From Halomonas aestuarii (GTDB taxonomy: Bacteria; Pseudomonadota; Gammaproteobacteria; Pseudomonadales; Halomonadaceae), in assembly GCF_001886615.1 (NCBI RefSeq), contig NZ_CP018139.1:2294001-2358000 (forward strand): a DNA stretch of 64,000 nt, in the 5' to 3' direction. This document shows, piece after piece, positions 34,921 through 43,625 of the stretch; the first letter of the stretch is position 1; the number at the start of each line of letters is the position of its first letter. Below the pieces are notes generated by a model, which ran no database searches, had not been told where the DNA came from, and was given only the letters and a program-made list of their open reading frames with translations. Made by a program: the position numbers and the translations under genes.

Positions 34921-36819
34921 ATGTTCCGCTTCTTCGAGTCCCTCGTGAATCCCTACCCGGAAGGCGAGCCGGAGGTCCCGCCTCGGGGCCTGCTGCCGTT
35001 CATCCTGCATTTCTCGCGGCCGGTGCTGCCGCTGCTGATCGCCATGTCGCTGGTCACCGCCCTGGTCTCGGCGGCCGAGGTGCTGTTCTTCCACTACATG
35101 GGTGAGCTGGTGGACTGGCTCGCCGGGGCCGAGCGCGAGGGCTTCTTCGCCGACTACGGCTGGCGCCTGGCGGGCATGGCGGCGCTGGTGGTGGTCGGCC
35201 TGCCGCTGCTGACCCTGCTGCAGTCGCTGCTGACCCACCAGAGCATCTTCGGCAACTACCCGATGCTGGGCCGCTGGCTGGCGCATCGGCACATGCTGCG
35301 CCAGAGCCTGGCCTTCTATCAGGACGAGTTCGCCGGGCGCGTCTCCCAGAAGGTCATGCAGACGGCCCTGGCGATCCGCGAGACGGTGATGAAGCTGATG
35401 GACCTGATGGTCTACGTCCTCGTCTACTTCGCCGGCGCCATGCTGCTGATGGGCCAGGCAGAGCCCTGGCTGATGGTGCCGCTCGGCGCCTGGCTGGCCG
35501 GCTATGTGGCGATCATGTGGGTGTTCGTGCCGCGGCTCAGGCGGGTCTCCATGGACCAGGCCGATGCCCGGGCACGCATGACCGGGCGGATCGTCGACAG
35601 CTACAGCAACATCCAGACCATCAAGCTGTTTGCCGACACCCGACGTGAGCAGGCCTACGCCCGCGACGCCATGGAGCGCTTCATGGTGACGGTGCATCGC
35701 CAGATGCGCCTCGCCACCCAGCTGACGCTCTCCCTCACGCTCCTCAACTCGCTGCTGCTGGCCGGTGTCGTCGCCACGGCCATCGGTGCCTGGTACCTGG
35801 AGGCGGTATCCCTGGGCGCGATCGCGGTGGCCATCGCCCTGGTGATGCGCATCCGCTTCATGTCCAACTGGATCCTCTGGGAGGTGGCCGGACTCTTCGA
35901 GAACATCGGCACCGTGCAGGACGGCATCAACACCATCGCCCGTACCCCGGCGGTGCTGGATGCCCCGGATGCCCGGGCGCTGTCGGTGTCGCGGGGCGAG
36001 ATCCGTCTCGAGGGGCTGCGCTTCGGCTATGGGCAGGGGGCGGGGCAAACGACAGGGGAGACCCGGCGCGTCTTCGACGGGCTCGACCTGACCATTGCCC
36101 CGGGAGAGCGGGTCGGACTGATCGGTCGCTCGGGGGCCGGGAAGTCGACCCTGGCCAACCTGCTGCTGCGCTTCTACGACCTGCAGGGCGGGCGCATCCT
36201 GATCGACGGCCAGGATATCGCCGGCGTCACCCAGGAATCTCTCAGGCGCCACATCGGCATGGTCACCCAGGACACCTCGCTGCTGCACCGCTCGGTGCGC
36301 GACAACCTCCGCTACGGCAGCCCCGGGGCCAGCGAGGCGGACATCCGCCGGGCGGTGCGCCAGGCCCATGCCGACGTCTTCATCGAGGAACTGGTCGACC
36401 TCGAGGGGAGGCGTGGCCTGGACGCCCATGTCGGCGAGCGCGGGGTGAAGCTTTCCGGGGGGCAGCGCCAGCGGATCGCCATCGCCCGGGTTCTGCTCAA
36501 GAATGCACCGATCCTGGTGCTCGACGAGGCGACCTCGGCCCTGGACTCCGAGGTGGAGGCGGCCATCCAGGAGCAGCTCTACGCCCTGATGGCGGGCAAG
36601 ACGGTGATCGCCATCGCCCATCGGCTGTCGACCATCGCCATGCTCGACCGGCTGGTGGTGATCGACGCGGGACGCATCGTCGAGACCGGGCGGCATGACG
36701 AGCTGCTGGCCCGGAATGGGCTCTACGCGGCCCTGTGGCGCCGCCAGTCCGGCGGCTTCCTGGGGCTCGACACCCGCGGTGGGGTGGTCGATCACCACCA
36801 GCCGGCGCTCGATGACTGA
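34921..36819 (+). CDS. ABC exporter, fused membrane and ATPase domains
   Basis: A 632-aa half-transporter of the MsbA/MDR type. Six transmembrane segments lie in about residues 25-330. The nucleotide-binding domain has Walker A GRSGAGKST, the Q-loop VTQDTS, the signature LSGGQRQRIA, Walker B ILVLDEATSALD and the H-loop HRLS. It would work as a homodimer at the inner membrane; the substrate is not evident. The ATG at 34921 follows AGAGG. The gene lies 90 bases before the TIR-STAND gene, which may or may not be functionally connected. Confidence 0.85.
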   Translation: MFRFFESLVNPYPEGEPEVPPRGLLPFILHFSRPVLPLLIAMSLVTALVSAAEVLFFHYMGELVDWLAGAEREGFFADYGWRLAGMAALVVVGLPLLTLLQSLLTHQSIFGNYPMLGRWLAHRHMLRQSLAFYQDEFAGRVSQKVMQTALAIRETVMKLMDLMVYVLVYFAGAMLLMGQAEPWLMVPLGAWLAGYVAIMWVFVPRLRRVSMDQADARARMTGRIVDSYSNIQTIKLFADTRREQAYARDAMERFMVTVHRQMRLATQLTLSLTLLNSLLLAGVVATAIGAWYLEAVSLGAIAVAIALVMRIRFMSNWILWEVAGLFENIGTVQDGINTIARTPAVLDAPDARALSVSRGEIRLEGLRFGYGQGAGQTTGETRRVFDGLDLTIAPGERVGLIGRSGAGKSTLANLLLRFYDLQGGRILIDGQDIAGVTQESLRRHIGMVTQDTSLLHRSVRDNLRYGSPGASEADIRRAVRQAHADVFIEELVDLEGRRGLDAHVGERGVKLSGGQRQRIAIARVLLKNAPILVLDEATSALDSEVEAAIQEQLYALMAGKTVIAIAHRLSTIAMLDRLVVIDAGRIVETGRHDELLARNGLYAALWRRQSGGFLGLDTRGGVVDHHQPALDD

Positions 36820-36909
36820 GGCTCGCCGCCCGGACGCGGTGGCGTCTCTCGCCTAGGCTGGGAGTAACGCCAACGGCGTTTCCCTTCGCGGGTGATACGG
36901 GCCGCCAGG

Positions 36910-39900
36910 ATGAGCACGCTCTTCATCAGTCACAGCAGTCAGGATGCCAAGGCCGCCGCCGAGCTGGCCGACTGGCTGCAGCGGCACGGCCATCACTCGC
37001 TCTTCCTCGACTTCGACGTCGAGCATGGCATCCCGGCCGGACGCGACTGGGAGAAGGAGCTCTACCGTCGCCTGCGCGCCTGTCAGGCGCTGATCGTGCT
37101 GTGCAGCGACGCCTCCATGGCGTCCTGCTGGTGTCTCGCCGAAATCAGCCATGCCCGGGCGCTCGGCAAGCCCATCCTGCCGATCCGCATCGCGCCCTGT
37201 ACCCTTCGTCCGCAGCTTCGCGAGCTGCAGGTGATCGATCTGGTCAAGGAACCCGAGTCAGGCTACGAGCGGCTGCGCCGGTCGCTCGCCGGGGTGTTCG
37301 ACTGGGATCCCCGCCGGCCGCCCTATCCCGGGCTGATGGCCTTCGAGGAGCAGGACGCAGCCATCTTCTTCGGCCGCGAGGCCGACACCCAGCATGCCCT
37401 GGATCGCCTCAACCGTCTGCGTCGCTTCGGTGGCCCGCGCCTGCTGCTGTTCCTGGGCGCCTCGGGGAGCGGCAAGTCGTCCCTGATGCGGGCCGGGATC
37501 CTGCCGCGGCTGCGTGCCTCGCCGGAGACCTGGGCACTGATCGGGCCGATCCGTCCCGGGGACTGGCCCCGGGATGCCCTGGTGGACGGGCTTCTGGCCG
37601 GGCTCGAGGCCCAGGGCGTGGCGACCGCAGAGCTGGCGGCGCTGGTCGGACGGGATGCGGCACCTCCGGGGCTGATGCCGGCGGCGCTCGAGGCATTGCA
37701 CGCCACCTCCGGGCGGGAGCGCTCGTCGCTGGTGCTGGTCATCGACCAGTTCGAGGAGGCGCTGAAGGACTCCGCACAGGCATCGGCCTTTCGTCGCCTG
37801 CTGCATCCCGTCGTGCAGGCCAGCGACGGTGACGTGCTGGTGATCGCCACGCTCCGTTCGGACTTCCTGGGGGCCCTGCAGGCTCAGCCGGGCTGGCAGG
37901 ATGTCCCCCTGGCCCCAGTGACCGTGGCGCCGCTCTCCGTGGAGGGCTTCTCGGCGGTCATCGAGGGGCCGGCGGAGCTGGCCGGCCTGGATCTCGAGGC
38001 GGGCCTGACGCAGAAGATGGTCGCCGATACCGCCACCGAGGACGCCCTGCCGCTGCTGGCCTTCACGCTGCGGGAGCTGTGGGAGAGGGGCCGGGCCGAC
38101 AGCCGGCTCACCCTGGCCGAATATCGTGAACTCGGCGGCCTGCACGGCGCTGTGGCACAGGCCGCCGAGGCGGTACTCGCGGCCGCCCGGCCCACACCGG
38201 CGCAGCGGCACGCCCTGCGCCGGGCGCTGTTCGCCCTGGTCCGCCTCGATGACGAGGGGCGCTATACCCGTCAGGTGGTGCACTGGCAGGCACTGCCCGA
38301 GGAGAGTCAGCCGCTGCTGGAGCGCTTCGTCCAGGCGCGCCTGCTGATCGCCGGCGACCACGAGGGCGAGCGGACCCTGGAGGTGGCGCATGAATCGCTG
38401 TTCCGGGTCTGGCGTCGGCTGAACCACTGGCTGCGGGCCAATCGCGACGCCCTGAGGGTCCACGAGGGCCTGCGTCGGGCCGCCGCCGACTGGGAGGCGG
38501 GCGACGACAGCGACGAGCTGCTGGTCCATCGTGGCGGGCGGCTGGAGGAGGCGGAGGCGCTGGCGCGGGAAGCCACCCTGCCGCTCGACGCGCGGGAACG
38601 CCGCTACCTGGAGGCCTGCCGTGACCTGCGCGACGCTGAGCGCGAGGAGCGCCTGCGCCGTGAGCGGATCAAGCGGCGCTGGGTCAGGGCCACCTGGCTG
38701 ACGCTGCTGGGAGGGGTCATCGGCCTCGGCGGGGTCGCCTGGTCACTGCATCAACAGGCCCAGGCGACCCGCCAGGGACTGGCCGACCTGCACTGGGCCA
38801 ACGCGGTGAGTGCCCGTGACCGGGACGACGATCTCCTCCGTTCGGGCATGCACTTCATGCAGGCCGCGGCCCTGGCGCTGGATCCGGCACGGGCGGCCAG
38901 CGCCTACTGGGCCGGCGAGCGCCTGGGCAGTGGCCCGACCCTGGAAGCCATCGACGCTGTCGGCCCAGGGCTGGTGAGCGCCGACTTCACGGCCTCGGGT
39001 GAGGTGCGACTCTGGCAGCGCCACGACGCCAGCCTGGGCGTTTCGATACAAATGGTCGACTCCACGGGCAACCGACCACCCTGGCGGCGACGCATCGCGG
39101 TGGCAGGCGAGGCGGGTCGCGTCGAGGTGCGCGATCGTCGCAGCGGCGCGCTGCTGCTCGAGGCGCCACCGGCGCTGGAGGGGCTGTGGATCGGCGACGC
39201 CGAGGAGGGCACGGCGGTGACTCTCCACGCCGGCGGTGCGGTCTGGATCTGGGGCCTGGCGAGCGGAGTGCGTCGCGGCCCGCTACCCGGGGTGGCACCG
39301 GTGGGTGTGGCCATTGCCCCCGACAGTGAACGCCTGCTGGTCTGGAGTGACGACGGCACGGCCTATATTCATCAGGATGGCGAGACAGTGCGGGTGGCCG
39401 GAACGGGGCCGGCGGGAGGAGCGAGGGTAGTCGGCGGGACGCTGGGCCGCGGGACGGGAGAGCTGGCGCTGTGGGACCTTGCCGGGCGGCTGTGGCTGCC
39501 TGAGCGGCAGGACTTCGTCCTGCCTCCTGACGGGGCGGGGCGCTGCAGCTGGCGGGCCGTCGGCGCCCGTTTCCTGGATGACCCGGCCCGGCTGCTGGTG
39601 TGGAACCATGGCGCCTGTGGCACCGCCAGCCTGCGAACCTTCGATACCCTGGCGCCCTTGGGGCCGGGCATGCGCCACGACAACGAGCTCGCCCTGCCGC
39701 TCAGCGATGGCGAGCGGGTCCTCACCTGGAGCGCCGGCAGCGGACCGGCCCGGCTGTGGGACGCCGGGAGCGGCAAAGCGCTGGCGACCCTGCCCGGTCC
39801 GCTGCAGGGCGCGCTCTCTGCAGCGACGTCGAGCCTGCTGATCACCTGGCACGGCCGGGAAGCGCGGATCTGGTCGCTTGGCGACGGCATGCCCCGGGGG

Positions 39901-41151
39901 CTGCCGCTGCGCCAAGCAGCGCGGATCGACGGCGTCGCGGTCGATGCGACGGGGGAGCACCTGCTCAGCTGGTCGGCAGCGGGCGACCTGCGTCGCTGGC
40001 GAGGCCCGGTCACTGAGGGCATCGCATCAGCGCGGTGGCAGTTCGGGGCGGCGGTCCTCGATGCTGTGCCGGTGCCCGGCGAGGCGCGGGTCCTGGCCGT
40101 GACCCTCGAGGGGCGCCTGCAGTCCTGGTCGCCGACCGGCAACCGCCCGCTCCAGTGGCTGGACCGGGACGCCGTCTATGCGGCCTTCTCCCCCGACGGT
40201 GGCCGTCTTCTCACCGCCACGGCCGACGGTGAGGTGCGTGTCTGGAATCGCGAGGACGGGGGCTTCCTGGAGCTGGCTGCTCCCGGGGGGACCACCGGCG
40301 ACACGCCGCTGGCAGGGGTGGCCTGGGGGGCCGCCGCCGACCGCCTGCTGTTCTGGGGCGAGCGGGGCTGTACCGCCTGGCTGTGGCGGCTGGGCACCGC
40401 CCGGGTGCAGCCGCTCGCGCATGCCGAGGCGTCGGACAGCGAATGCCGATTACGCGGGGCGCGCTTCGCCGAGGACGGCGGCGGGCGGGCGCTGATCTGG
40501 GGAGAGGACCGGCGGTTGAGCCTGTGGGACACCGAGGCGCCGACGCCCGCGATCCTGGCGACGCCGGTCGAGGGGACGCTGGTGCGCGATGCCCGCCTGG
40601 CGGCCGAGGGCGAGCCGGTAGTGGTCGCCACCGCGGAGGGCCGGGTCCGCCTCGTCGGAGAGGCAGACCTGATGCTCGCCCATGCCGCCGTGCGAGGGGC
40701 GCGGTGGCATGCCGGCACTCGGCGGATCCTCAGCTGGAGCGACGAGGGCGTGCGCCTCTGGAATGCGGACAGCGGGGCCTTGCTGGCGTCGCTGTCCCAT
40801 GACGGCGGCGTCGCCGGGGCGGCCTTCACGCCCGACGGCGAGCGCCTGATCAGCTGGCAGACCGACGGGGCCGTGCGTCTCTGGGATGCCCTCGCCGGTC
40901 AACCATTGACCCCGCTGCTGGGCGGTGGATCGCACGAACCGCCGATGGTCGATATCGATACCTCGATACCGGCCATGCGGATGCTGGTGGTCTCGGGGTC
41001 CCGGGGACGGCTCTGGAGCCTGCCCCCCTTCGTCGCCCCGCCTCACCGGCCGGTGCGCTTCCTGGAAACCGTCACCGGCAGCCGGCTCGCGCCTCAAGAC
41101 GAGGTGGAGGCCCTGCCGGAAGCGGCATGGCGGGAGTTGCAGGCCGACTAG
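36910..41151 (+). CDS. TIR-STAND NTPase-TM-WD40 protein
   Basis: A 1413-aa multidomain protein. Residues 1-125 are a TIR domain (TLFISHSSQDAKAAAELADW) with the presumed NADase glutamate at about 78 in SCWCLAEISHA. A linker (PYPGLMAFEEQDAAIFFGRE) opens an nSTAND1-type NTPase with Walker A GASGSGKSS (183-191) and Walker B VLVIDQFEE (275-283), then a winged-helix-like region to about 560. A basic stretch precedes one transmembrane helix (about 592-613). From about 640 to 1400 is a WD40-like beta-propeller (HDGGVAGAAFTPDGERLISW and similar units). Such proteins are thought to sense an invader through the repeats and trigger TIR NAD+ depletion. Start: ATG 36910, or GTG 36892. Confidence 0.82.
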   Translation: MSTLFISHSSQDAKAAAELADWLQRHGHHSLFLDFDVEHGIPAGRDWEKELYRRLRACQALIVLCSDASMASCWCLAEISHARALGKPILPIRIAPCTLRPQLRELQVIDLVKEPESGYERLRRSLAGVFDWDPRRPPYPGLMAFEEQDAAIFFGREADTQHALDRLNRLRRFGGPRLLLFLGASGSGKSSLMRAGILPRLRASPETWALIGPIRPGDWPRDALVDGLLAGLEAQGVATAELAALVGRDAAPPGLMPAALEALHATSGRERSSLVLVIDQFEEALKDSAQASAFRRLLHPVVQASDGDVLVIATLRSDFLGALQAQPGWQDVPLAPVTVAPLSVEGFSAVIEGPAELAGLDLEAGLTQKMVADTATEDALPLLAFTLRELWERGRADSRLTLAEYRELGGLHGAVAQAAEAVLAAARPTPAQRHALRRALFALVRLDDEGRYTRQVVHWQALPEESQPLLERFVQARLLIAGDHEGERTLEVAHESLFRVWRRLNHWLRANRDALRVHEGLRRAAADWEAGDDSDELLVHRGGRLEEAEALAREATLPLDARERRYLEACRDLRDAEREERLRRERIKRRWVRATWLTLLGGVIGLGGVAWSLHQQAQATRQGLADLHWANAVSARDRDDDLLRSGMHFMQAAALALDPARAASAYWAGERLGSGPTLEAIDAVGPGLVSADFTASGEVRLWQRHDASLGVSIQMVDSTGNRPPWRRRIAVAGEAGRVEVRDRRSGALLLEAPPALEGLWIGDAEEGTAVTLHAGGAVWIWGLASGVRRGPLPGVAPVGVAIAPDSERLLVWSDDGTAYIHQDGETVRVAGTGPAGGARVVGGTLGRGTGELALWDLAGRLWLPERQDFVLPPDGAGRCSWRAVGARFLDDPARLLVWNHGACGTASLRTFDTLAPLGPGMRHDNELALPLSDGERVLTWSAGSGPARLWDAGSGKALATLPGPLQGALSAATSSLLITWHGREARIWSLGDGMPRGLPLRQAARIDGVAVDATGEHLLSWSAAGDLRRWRGPVTEGIASARWQFGAAVLDAVPVPGEARVLAVTLEGRLQSWSPTGNRPLQWLDRDAVYAAFSPDGGRLLTATADGEVRVWNREDGGFLELAAPGGTTGDTPLAGVAWGAAADRLLFWGERGCTAWLWRLGTARVQPLAHAEASDSECRLRGARFAEDGGGRALIWGEDRRLSLWDTEAPTPAILATPVEGTLVRDARLAAEGEPVVVATAEGRVRLVGEADLMLAHAAVRGARWHAGTRRILSWSDEGVRLWNADSGALLASLSHDGGVAGAAFTPDGERLISWQTDGAVRLWDALAGQPLTPLLGGGSHEPPMVDIDTSIPAMRMLVVSGSRGRLWSLPPFVAPPHRPVRFLETVTGSRLAPQDEVEALPEAAWRELQAD

Positions 41152-41155
41152 GGCG

Positions 41156-42151
41156 CTAGGGCGCGACGTTGACCCGCGACCCCGACCAGGCGGTGACCCA
41201 GCCGCCGGTCGGGGCCCAGGCGCGGACCTTGAGCCGATGGGTGCCGCGGGAGACCCGCTCGAAGCTGTCGCGACCGTCCCACTGTCGGGGGGCGATGCTG
41301 CGGTTGGCGGCGAGCCCTCCGTCGATGGGCGCCTCGTCGACGAAGAACTGGCGTTCGCCATCGCTGGCGTCCTCCACGCGAATGAACTCCGCCACGGCGT
41401 TGGTAAAGTCGGAATGCGAGAAGAAGCGGTAGGAGGCGCGCTCCTGAGCCTGGGCGCGGATCCGTCGCGGCAGGAAGGAGACCTCCTCGATGGCGACCGA
41501 GCCGACCGCCCGGGGGCCGCACCCCAGGGCCAGGATCCGGAAGCCGGGCGCCGGACGTTGGCCGCTCATGTCGGTGGCGGTCACGCCGATCGCGGCAGGG
41601 CGTTCGCTGTCACCGAAGGCCGGTGGCAGCCGGAACTGCAGACGGTGCTCGCCGATGTCGCCGGCGCCGAAGGGCAGACGGACGGTGTAGACCTCCGGCA
41701 CTTCCCTGGCGCTGAGGCGCAGCGTGACCATGACCGGGGCCTCGTGGGAGAAGCTCAGCACGAAGGGCCAGTCGCCACGCACCGGGGCGATGGCGGCGAA
41801 GGCACTGGTGTTGTAGCTGGGCGCAAAGACCGGGCCCTGACGCTGAAGGCGGGACATCATGGCGTCGTCTTTCGACGGCGTATGGGCCTGGTTGCGCTGG
41901 TACAGCCAGCGCCCCACCAGGCCAAGAGCCACCGCACCGGCCACGATGGCCGGCAGCTTCCAGTCGTCATCGTCCCCGTCTCCATTGTCTTCGGGGTAGC
42001 GCGGGCTGTCGTTGCTGTCGCTGCCGGTATCGTAAGCGTCGTCGCCCAGGATGGTCTGGATATCATCCTGGATCGCCAGGGCCGGCGACAGCAATAGCAT
42101 GGCGGCCAGCGAGCCGGCGAGCCAGTGGGAGCCCCGATGACGCCGCTGCAT
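41156..42151 (-). CDS. Exported, membrane-anchored protein of unknown function
   Basis: A 331-aa protein with an N-terminal signal (LAGSLAAMLLLSPALA), an Asp-rich low-complexity stretch (about residues 40-62: DTGSDSNDSPRYPEDNGDGD), one transmembrane helix (about 66-82) and a C-terminal part of beta-sandwich character. No catalytic motif is visible. It starts two bases after the stop of the lipoprotein gene upstream, so the two are one operon. Its stop is four bases from that of the convergent TIR-STAND gene. I do not recognise the family. Confidence 0.6.
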   Translation of the reverse strand: MQRRHRGSHWLAGSLAAMLLLSPALAIQDDIQTILGDDAYDTGSDSNDSPRYPEDNGDGDDDDWKLPAIVAGAVALGLVGRWLYQRNQAHTPSKDDAMMSRLQRQGPVFAPSYNTSAFAAIAPVRGDWPFVLSFSHEAPVMVTLRLSAREVPEVYTVRLPFGAGDIGEHRLQFRLPPAFGDSERPAAIGVTATDMSGQRPAPGFRILALGCGPRAVGSVAIEEVSFLPRRIRAQAQERASYRFFSHSDFTNAVAEFIRVEDASDGERQFFVDEAPIDGGLAANRSIAPRQWDGRDSFERVSRGTHRLKVRAWAPTGGWVTAWSGSRVNVAP

Positions 42152-42153
42152 GA

Positions 42154-42624
42154 CTAGGCCTCCACCGTGTTCCAGGACTCCCCGTCCGGTCGGCGGCAGG
42201 CCGTGCCGTTGGTGGCACGGCGCTCGCCATCGACAACGACCTCGAGATCGAAGTCACGGCACTGCTGGTCGGCCTCCTGGTAGGTGCGTCGGGGTGTCAT
42301 GGTGTAGGTGTTGCCGGTCTCGGGGTTGCGCCAGCGCTCTGATTCCCCGTCATCGGCGGTGTCGAGGGTGGTGTCCATGGCTTGCCGGTCCTCGCGGGTC
42401 AGGCGAGCACCGATCTCCCTGCCGATCCAGGCGCCCAGTCCGGCGCCGATCACCGTGGCGATGGTCCGGCCGGAGCCGCCCCCGACCTGATTGCCGAGCA
42501 CGCCACCGATGACGCCGCCGATCCCGGTGGCAATGCCCTCACGGGTGTCGAGGTTCTCGCAACCGCCGAGCAGCACCAGGCCCAGCAGAGCCACAGAGAG
42601 CGCACGTACCAAGCGAATCGTCAT
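42154..42624 (-). CDS. Glycine-zipper outer-membrane lipoprotein
   Basis: A 156-aa lipoprotein: signal peptide with lipobox LLGGC (Cys near residue 22). It is followed by a glycine-zipper double membrane-spanning region (GIGGVIGGVLGNQVGGGSG and IGAGLGAWIGREIG), then a C-terminal domain (ERWRNPETGNTYTMTPRRTY, CRDF) like that of 17-kDa surface antigens. These proteins sit in the outer membrane. It is first in a two-gene operon with the anchored protein at 41156-42151. Confidence 0.8.
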   Translation of the reverse strand: MTIRLVRALSVALLGLVLLGGCENLDTREGIATGIGGVIGGVLGNQVGGGSGRTIATVIGAGLGAWIGREIGARLTREDRQAMDTTLDTADDGESERWRNPETGNTYTMTPRRTYQEADQQCRDFDLEVVVDGERRATNGTACRRPDGESWNTVEA

Positions 42625-42825
42625 GCCGGTTCCCCCTGTCGACGGGGCCAGTCCGCGAGATCGGATAGTGGGGCTCGAAGGCGCGGGTGGCCCCGTCCCT
42701 TGACCCCTTCACCGGGGCCGTCATCGAGTCCTTGTTGATCAGTATTGCACCCCTTCGCGCCACGCTCCATGTTGGCGACGGTCGGATGCTATCTTGAAGA
42801 CGGGCGACACGCTTCGGAGGCTGCC

Positions 42826-43326
42826 GTGGACGATGCGAACCGTGACGAGGCGCCGGCCATCGCCGGGGACCTGCCGGACGAGTGGCAACGGCTGGAGGAT
42901 CAGCTGGCCTGGTATGGTCGTCGCAGCCGCGACTGTCGACGCTGGCACAAGGGCGTCCGCCTGGTGCAGGTGGTGTTCGCCGCCGCGATACCGGTGATCT
43001 CCCTGGCGGATCTGCTCTGGGCCCGCTGGCTGACCGCCACGTTGGGGGCGCTCATCGCAGTCCTCGAGGCCTTCGAGCAGATCAACCAGTTCGGACCGCT
43101 ATGGATCCAATACCGCTCCACCGCCGAGAGCCTTAAGCACGAGAAGTTCCTGCTGCTCGCCGGAGCGGGACCCTACCGGGATCTGGCGCGCGGCGAGGCC
43201 CTGCGGCTGCTGGCGGAACGGGTCGAGGAGCGGGTGTCCCGCGAGCATGCGCGCTGGGTACATGCCACGACGGAAACCGTGGCAACGCCCGCGGCCGAAA
43301 AGTCGCCCACCACGCCTCAGCAGTAA
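42826..43326 (+). CDS. DUF4231 two-TM membrane protein
   Basis: A 166-aa protein. The GTG at 42826 is chosen because GGAGG ends five bases upstream; earlier TTG and ATG codons lack such a site. Two adjacent transmembrane helices (about residues 52-90: VVFAAAIPVISLADLLWARW, TLGALIAVLEAFEQ) and the motifs NQFGPLWIQYRSTAESLKHEKFLLLAGAGPY match DUF4231, a relative of SLATT domains predicted to form pores in conflict systems. The location near a TIR-STAND protein strengthens that idea, but no experiment in this organism is known to me. Confidence 0.75.
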   Translation: MDDANRDEAPAIAGDLPDEWQRLEDQLAWYGRRSRDCRRWHKGVRLVQVVFAAAIPVISLADLLWARWLTATLGALIAVLEAFEQINQFGPLWIQYRSTAESLKHEKFLLLAGAGPYRDLARGEALRLLAERVEERVSREHARWVHATTETVATPAAEKSPTTPQQ

Positions 43327-43367
43327 GGTCCGGACCGGAGAGAGGCCGACGTGCTCGAGGGCAAGCC

Positions 43368-43625
43368 TCAGCCGGTTAGCCGTCTCTCCAGGTAGTCGAG
43401 CAGACCCTGAAGGGTCTCGAGCTCGTGGTAGTCGCTCTCCGGCACGCTGACGCCGAGGCGCTTCTCGAGGTCGACCAGGATGTTGAGGAAGTCGAAGGAG
43501 TCGATCTCGAGCTGCTCTCGCCACGGTCGGCCGGGGGGCAAGGCGTCGAGGTCGGCCTCGGGGGCCACCGCCAGGATGGCGTCGGTGACGGTGTCGCGCA
43601 GGGTGTCGCGGCTCAGGGGGGCCAT
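43368..43625 (-). CDS. Acyl carrier protein
   Basis: An 85-aa acyl carrier protein. The phosphopantetheine serine is in the helix-2 motif EIDSFDFLNILVDLE (the usual DSL is DSF here), followed by the acidic helix and LETLQGLLDYLERRL. It overlaps the end of the E2 gene by 13 bases, so it belongs to the acyl-CoA synthetase/2-oxoacid dehydrogenase operon. A carrier protein in such an operon suggests that the acyl product is handed to a thioester carrier other than CoA alone. Confidence 0.85.
   Translation of the reverse strand: MAPLSRDTLRDTVTDAILAVAPEADLDALPPGRPWREQLEIDSFDFLNILVDLEKRLGVSVPESDYHELETLQGLLDYLERRLTG

Noticed and set aside
34909..36798. 629-codon minus-strand frame opposite the ABC exporter
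   Set aside because: Composition (His/Gln/Gly/Asp-rich, no motif) and exact opposition to an intact ABC transporter indicate a shadow frame.
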